From Thuidium tamariscinum (Eukaryota; Streptophyta; Bryopsida; Hypnales; Thuidiaceae), in assembly GCA_947034885.2 (NCBI GenBank), contig OX344753.2:27110347-27174346 (forward strand): 64,000 nucleotides of DNA. Reading direction: 5' to 3'. The stretch's first letter is position 1. Each line of letters begins with the position of its first letter. Below the pieces are notes generated by a model that saw nothing but the letters and a program-made list of their open reading frames with translations, searched no databases and was not told the DNA's origin. Below, in pieces: positions 61,566-64,000 of this stretch. A program made the position numbers and the translations under genes.

Positions 61566-63921
61566 CTAATAAAGAAGGTGCTCAAAAACGGGATCAACGT
61601 TTCCACCCCACTTCCCATGATAGAGGCTCAAGAGATGTTCTGCAGGAGTCACGCCTGCACACACCAATGAAACTCCGCAAAATGAGGAACATGATCTTAA
61701 ATAGTCATCTGTAACAGAAGAAGTAACTGCTCCTTGCCTACCAAATTATCAGTTTGAGAGGTCACACATAACATTATGGAACCCATCATGTCAGATCCAC
61801 TCTACTGTTGAGTCATTCGTGAGGGGGTAGGAGAGGAGCAAAAATTGAAGTTAATGGGAAAAAATGGTCTACTAAAAGGAATATTTTAACAATACCACTG
61901 TCCAAGGGACCAAGACTGCAGGTTATGCATTGAGAAAGTTAAGAGATATACCTGTACTCACAGTCTCCTCGATGTCTCTTAAAAAACCAACCTCGTTGAG
62001 ACCTCGTCGACTCAGTCCACCCTGCTTTCCCAGAAAAGTTTTAGAAAGAGATTTTCACAGCACATCAATTCTTGTCGAAGGGTTACTGGGATTACATCCC
62101 AAACCCACACCTATTAACTATGCATGAGCGTCAGTTTCTTTTATGTGTTATAATAAATGGCCAAAATAAACAGGTATGAGATGGAACAAATCAGTTTGCA
62201 ACGAAGTCAATACCTTCGCAAGTTTGAAGATATCCTGTGCCACATGCTTCAGGAGTCCACCCCTAAAGGGAACGTTCAGGCCCAACTTTGGAACCTGACG
62301 AAGTTCAAACTTATCAGTGATAGTTGTAACCTCATCGATATTGAAAAACAGATGTTAGCGAAAAATTGAGACATTAAGGATCAAGTGTCCTGTTTTCATA
62401 GCTTTCGGAAAAATAGTCAATACACGAAACTACAGTTAATTTCTTTTAAGAAAAAAAGTAAAACACTAACCTCTTCGCGGAGCATCGCTCGCTCCTTCTC
62501 AGTCCAGTCGCTAATGATGTCCAAAGCACCTTGAAGCGATTCCTCGTCATACAACAAGCCTGTCTAAAAATGACAAACAGAAACTTTTTACGAGAACAAG
62601 GATAAGAACAAAAGAACAAACCTCACAAAATACTTGTCTTGAACACGCTGCAACTTGTCAGACTTTCATCGAATTCACGTTGAATGATACGTTTAACTAG
62701 AACCTCCAAGTTTCTATGGATAACAATGCAGATGCCAACGTACCCAGAAAGCAGGTAAAGCACACAATCGTCGCCATGGGCCACCATCAGCCCCCCTCAT
62801 CTCCAAGTAGCGTTTCAGTCTCACCTGCAGCACACGATGTTCGATCAATCAGGGTCTACATATCATAGTATCAATCAAGGTGAACATACTAGATGAGTAC
62901 CAAGTCGGACAAAATAAACAAGAGCCAGTTACTGAGGCGCAATGACTGACCATGTAAATATCGCATACGTTATTTTGCTAATCTGCAACTGAAATCGCTC
63001 TTTTACTTGCTACGATAATCAATTGAATGGACAACAACCTCGGGAAAGATGGTTGTTAAGTGATTTTCCCAATCGCTCAATGTTGGCCTCTCCCCAGGTA
63101 AAACAGGTAACTTCCCAGCCAGAAAATCCTGCAGAGTACAAGAAACGTTTCATCAACAAGCGTTGAGACCCAAATACTAAAAATTCTGTCGCGTCAGTCC
63201 AACGAACTTGTGCAAACTTCAGAACACTTAAAATGGAACTCCAAGAGCAATAACATTGTGCACCACATGAGTTTATGAATACGACCAGAAGGTAAATTGA
63301 CAAAAAAGGCTGGACGCCAGACAATTCACACAGTAGCTCGAATAGTGTTACCCTAAATGATAGCCCAGAACAATTAATATACTGACTGTTTCGATACACG
63401 AAGTACATGGGCACATCTAGTGCATATTCGACGTACTTCTCAAACCTGCAAGACAGTAGCTCTTGAATAAGAAATGGGGCATGAGGTAATAGTTGCACTG
63501 AGCACAAAATCTGCTCACTCAAATCGTCGAATGAGTATATTAAAATCTAAAGTTTTAAAGCAATGAAATGAAATTCCCAAGAAAACTTCAAATAAAATAA
63601 AAATAAAAATTCAAGTTCAGATTTGTGCTCACCCAAAACCATCTTGAAAAACAAAGGGCAAGTCTCCCGACCGGTCCTTGTCCACATCTGTCCATATGTG
63701 ACTGCAGTAAAGTCGAACTCAGTTGTCAATTCGCGAAATTAACACAATAAAGCGACTCAAACGTCTTCCATTTGCTTTAAAAACAACGGGTTAACGTTAG
63801 TCGCCAGGGTACTGTTTTTTACAAACTAGCCAACGACGAACTACTCTTACCTTCTGAAACTTAAGAAGCCATTTGGTTTCCCTTCGGTAAAAGGAGAGTT
63901 TGCAAATAGGGCAGTTGCAAT
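61566..63921 (-). CDS. GSH1: Glutamate-cysteine ligase, plastid-type, C-terminal half (partial)
   Basis: Nine exons, 5' to 3': 63921-63851, 63701-63633, 63445-63352, 63128-63039, 62824-62744, 62563-62471, 62294-62214, 62021-61952 and 61654-61566. They give 738 bp, the last 245 residues of a protein usually about 520 long; earlier exons lie beyond the right edge. The enzyme joins glutamate and cysteine with ATP, the first and limiting step of glutathione synthesis, in plastids. The family is identified by [64 protein letters not shown] and the C-terminus ending [11 protein letters not shown] keeps the cysteine of the disulfide conserved across plants. The second cysteine of the rosid-only pair is Val here (KLPVLPGE). 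The exon starting at 62563 begins with Thr where the family usually has Val. All introns are GT-AG and the phases agree. Confidence 0.95.
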
Positions 63922-64000
63922 CTGTCAAGAGAACAATTAAATTTAATAAGGCTAAGAAATATGTAATTGCATCTCAAGCACAAAAAGATAATAGTATGAA

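Noticed and set aside
61457..62369. Plus-strand frames of 65-85 codons
   Set aside because: They are antisense to the GSH1 exons and 3' region on the minus strand.

Overview
The window looks like nuclear DNA of a land plant. It holds three intron-rich genes of plant type whose exons are GC-moderate (my impression is 45-50% GC). They sit in very AT-rich, repeat-filled intergenic DNA. Introns are short (about 80-900 bp) with GT-AG ends. The glutamate-cysteine ligase is the plant type but lacks one of the two cysteines of the regulatory pair found in rosids. Compact introns plus AT-rich spacers would suit a moss or another non-seed plant, but that is a guess, not a demonstrated identity.

Layout. 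From 1 to 15.2 kb there is no intact gene: only two decayed open frames (270-1030 minus, 5257-5643 plus) and DNA transposon derivatives, including a 3.2-kb non-autonomous CACTA element (7760-11002). From 15.6 to 19.2 kb, plus strand, lies a complete 7-exon gene for a plastid-type 2-oxoadipate dioxygenase/decarboxylase (DUF1338, FLO7/HglS family); its first intron carries scraps of mitochondrial nad1. From 23.1 to 29.7 kb, minus strand, lies a complete 13-exon ABCB full transporter, convergent with the first gene. A GC-rich segment at about 31.2-31.9 kb is probably its promoter and leader. From 32 to 61 kb there is a gene-free plain of AT-rich DNA with many short transposable elements, some nested. 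From 61.6 kb to the right edge, minus strand, lie the last nine exons of GSH1 (glutamate-cysteine ligase), whose 5' half is outside the window.

The repeats fall into at least five terminal-repeat families: CACTA derivatives with 3-bp target duplications; elements of about 270-420 bp starting AGGTAG, with TA duplications; elements of 0.6-0.94 kb starting CCCCTAAAGG and bounded by TTAA, which is piggyBac-like and unexpected in a land plant; one Stowaway-like element; and a family of about 240 bp ending in GGGCCCA-type inverted repeats. None encodes a recognisable transposase here.

The three genes show no shared pathway. The oxoadipate enzyme belongs to lysine breakdown and plastid metabolism, the ABCB protein is a plasma-membrane-type exporter/importer, and GSH1 makes gamma-glutamylcysteine in plastids. 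Exon boundaries were worked out by hand from splice signals, reading phase and remembered family sequences. Both complete genes give uninterrupted reading frames of the expected length.
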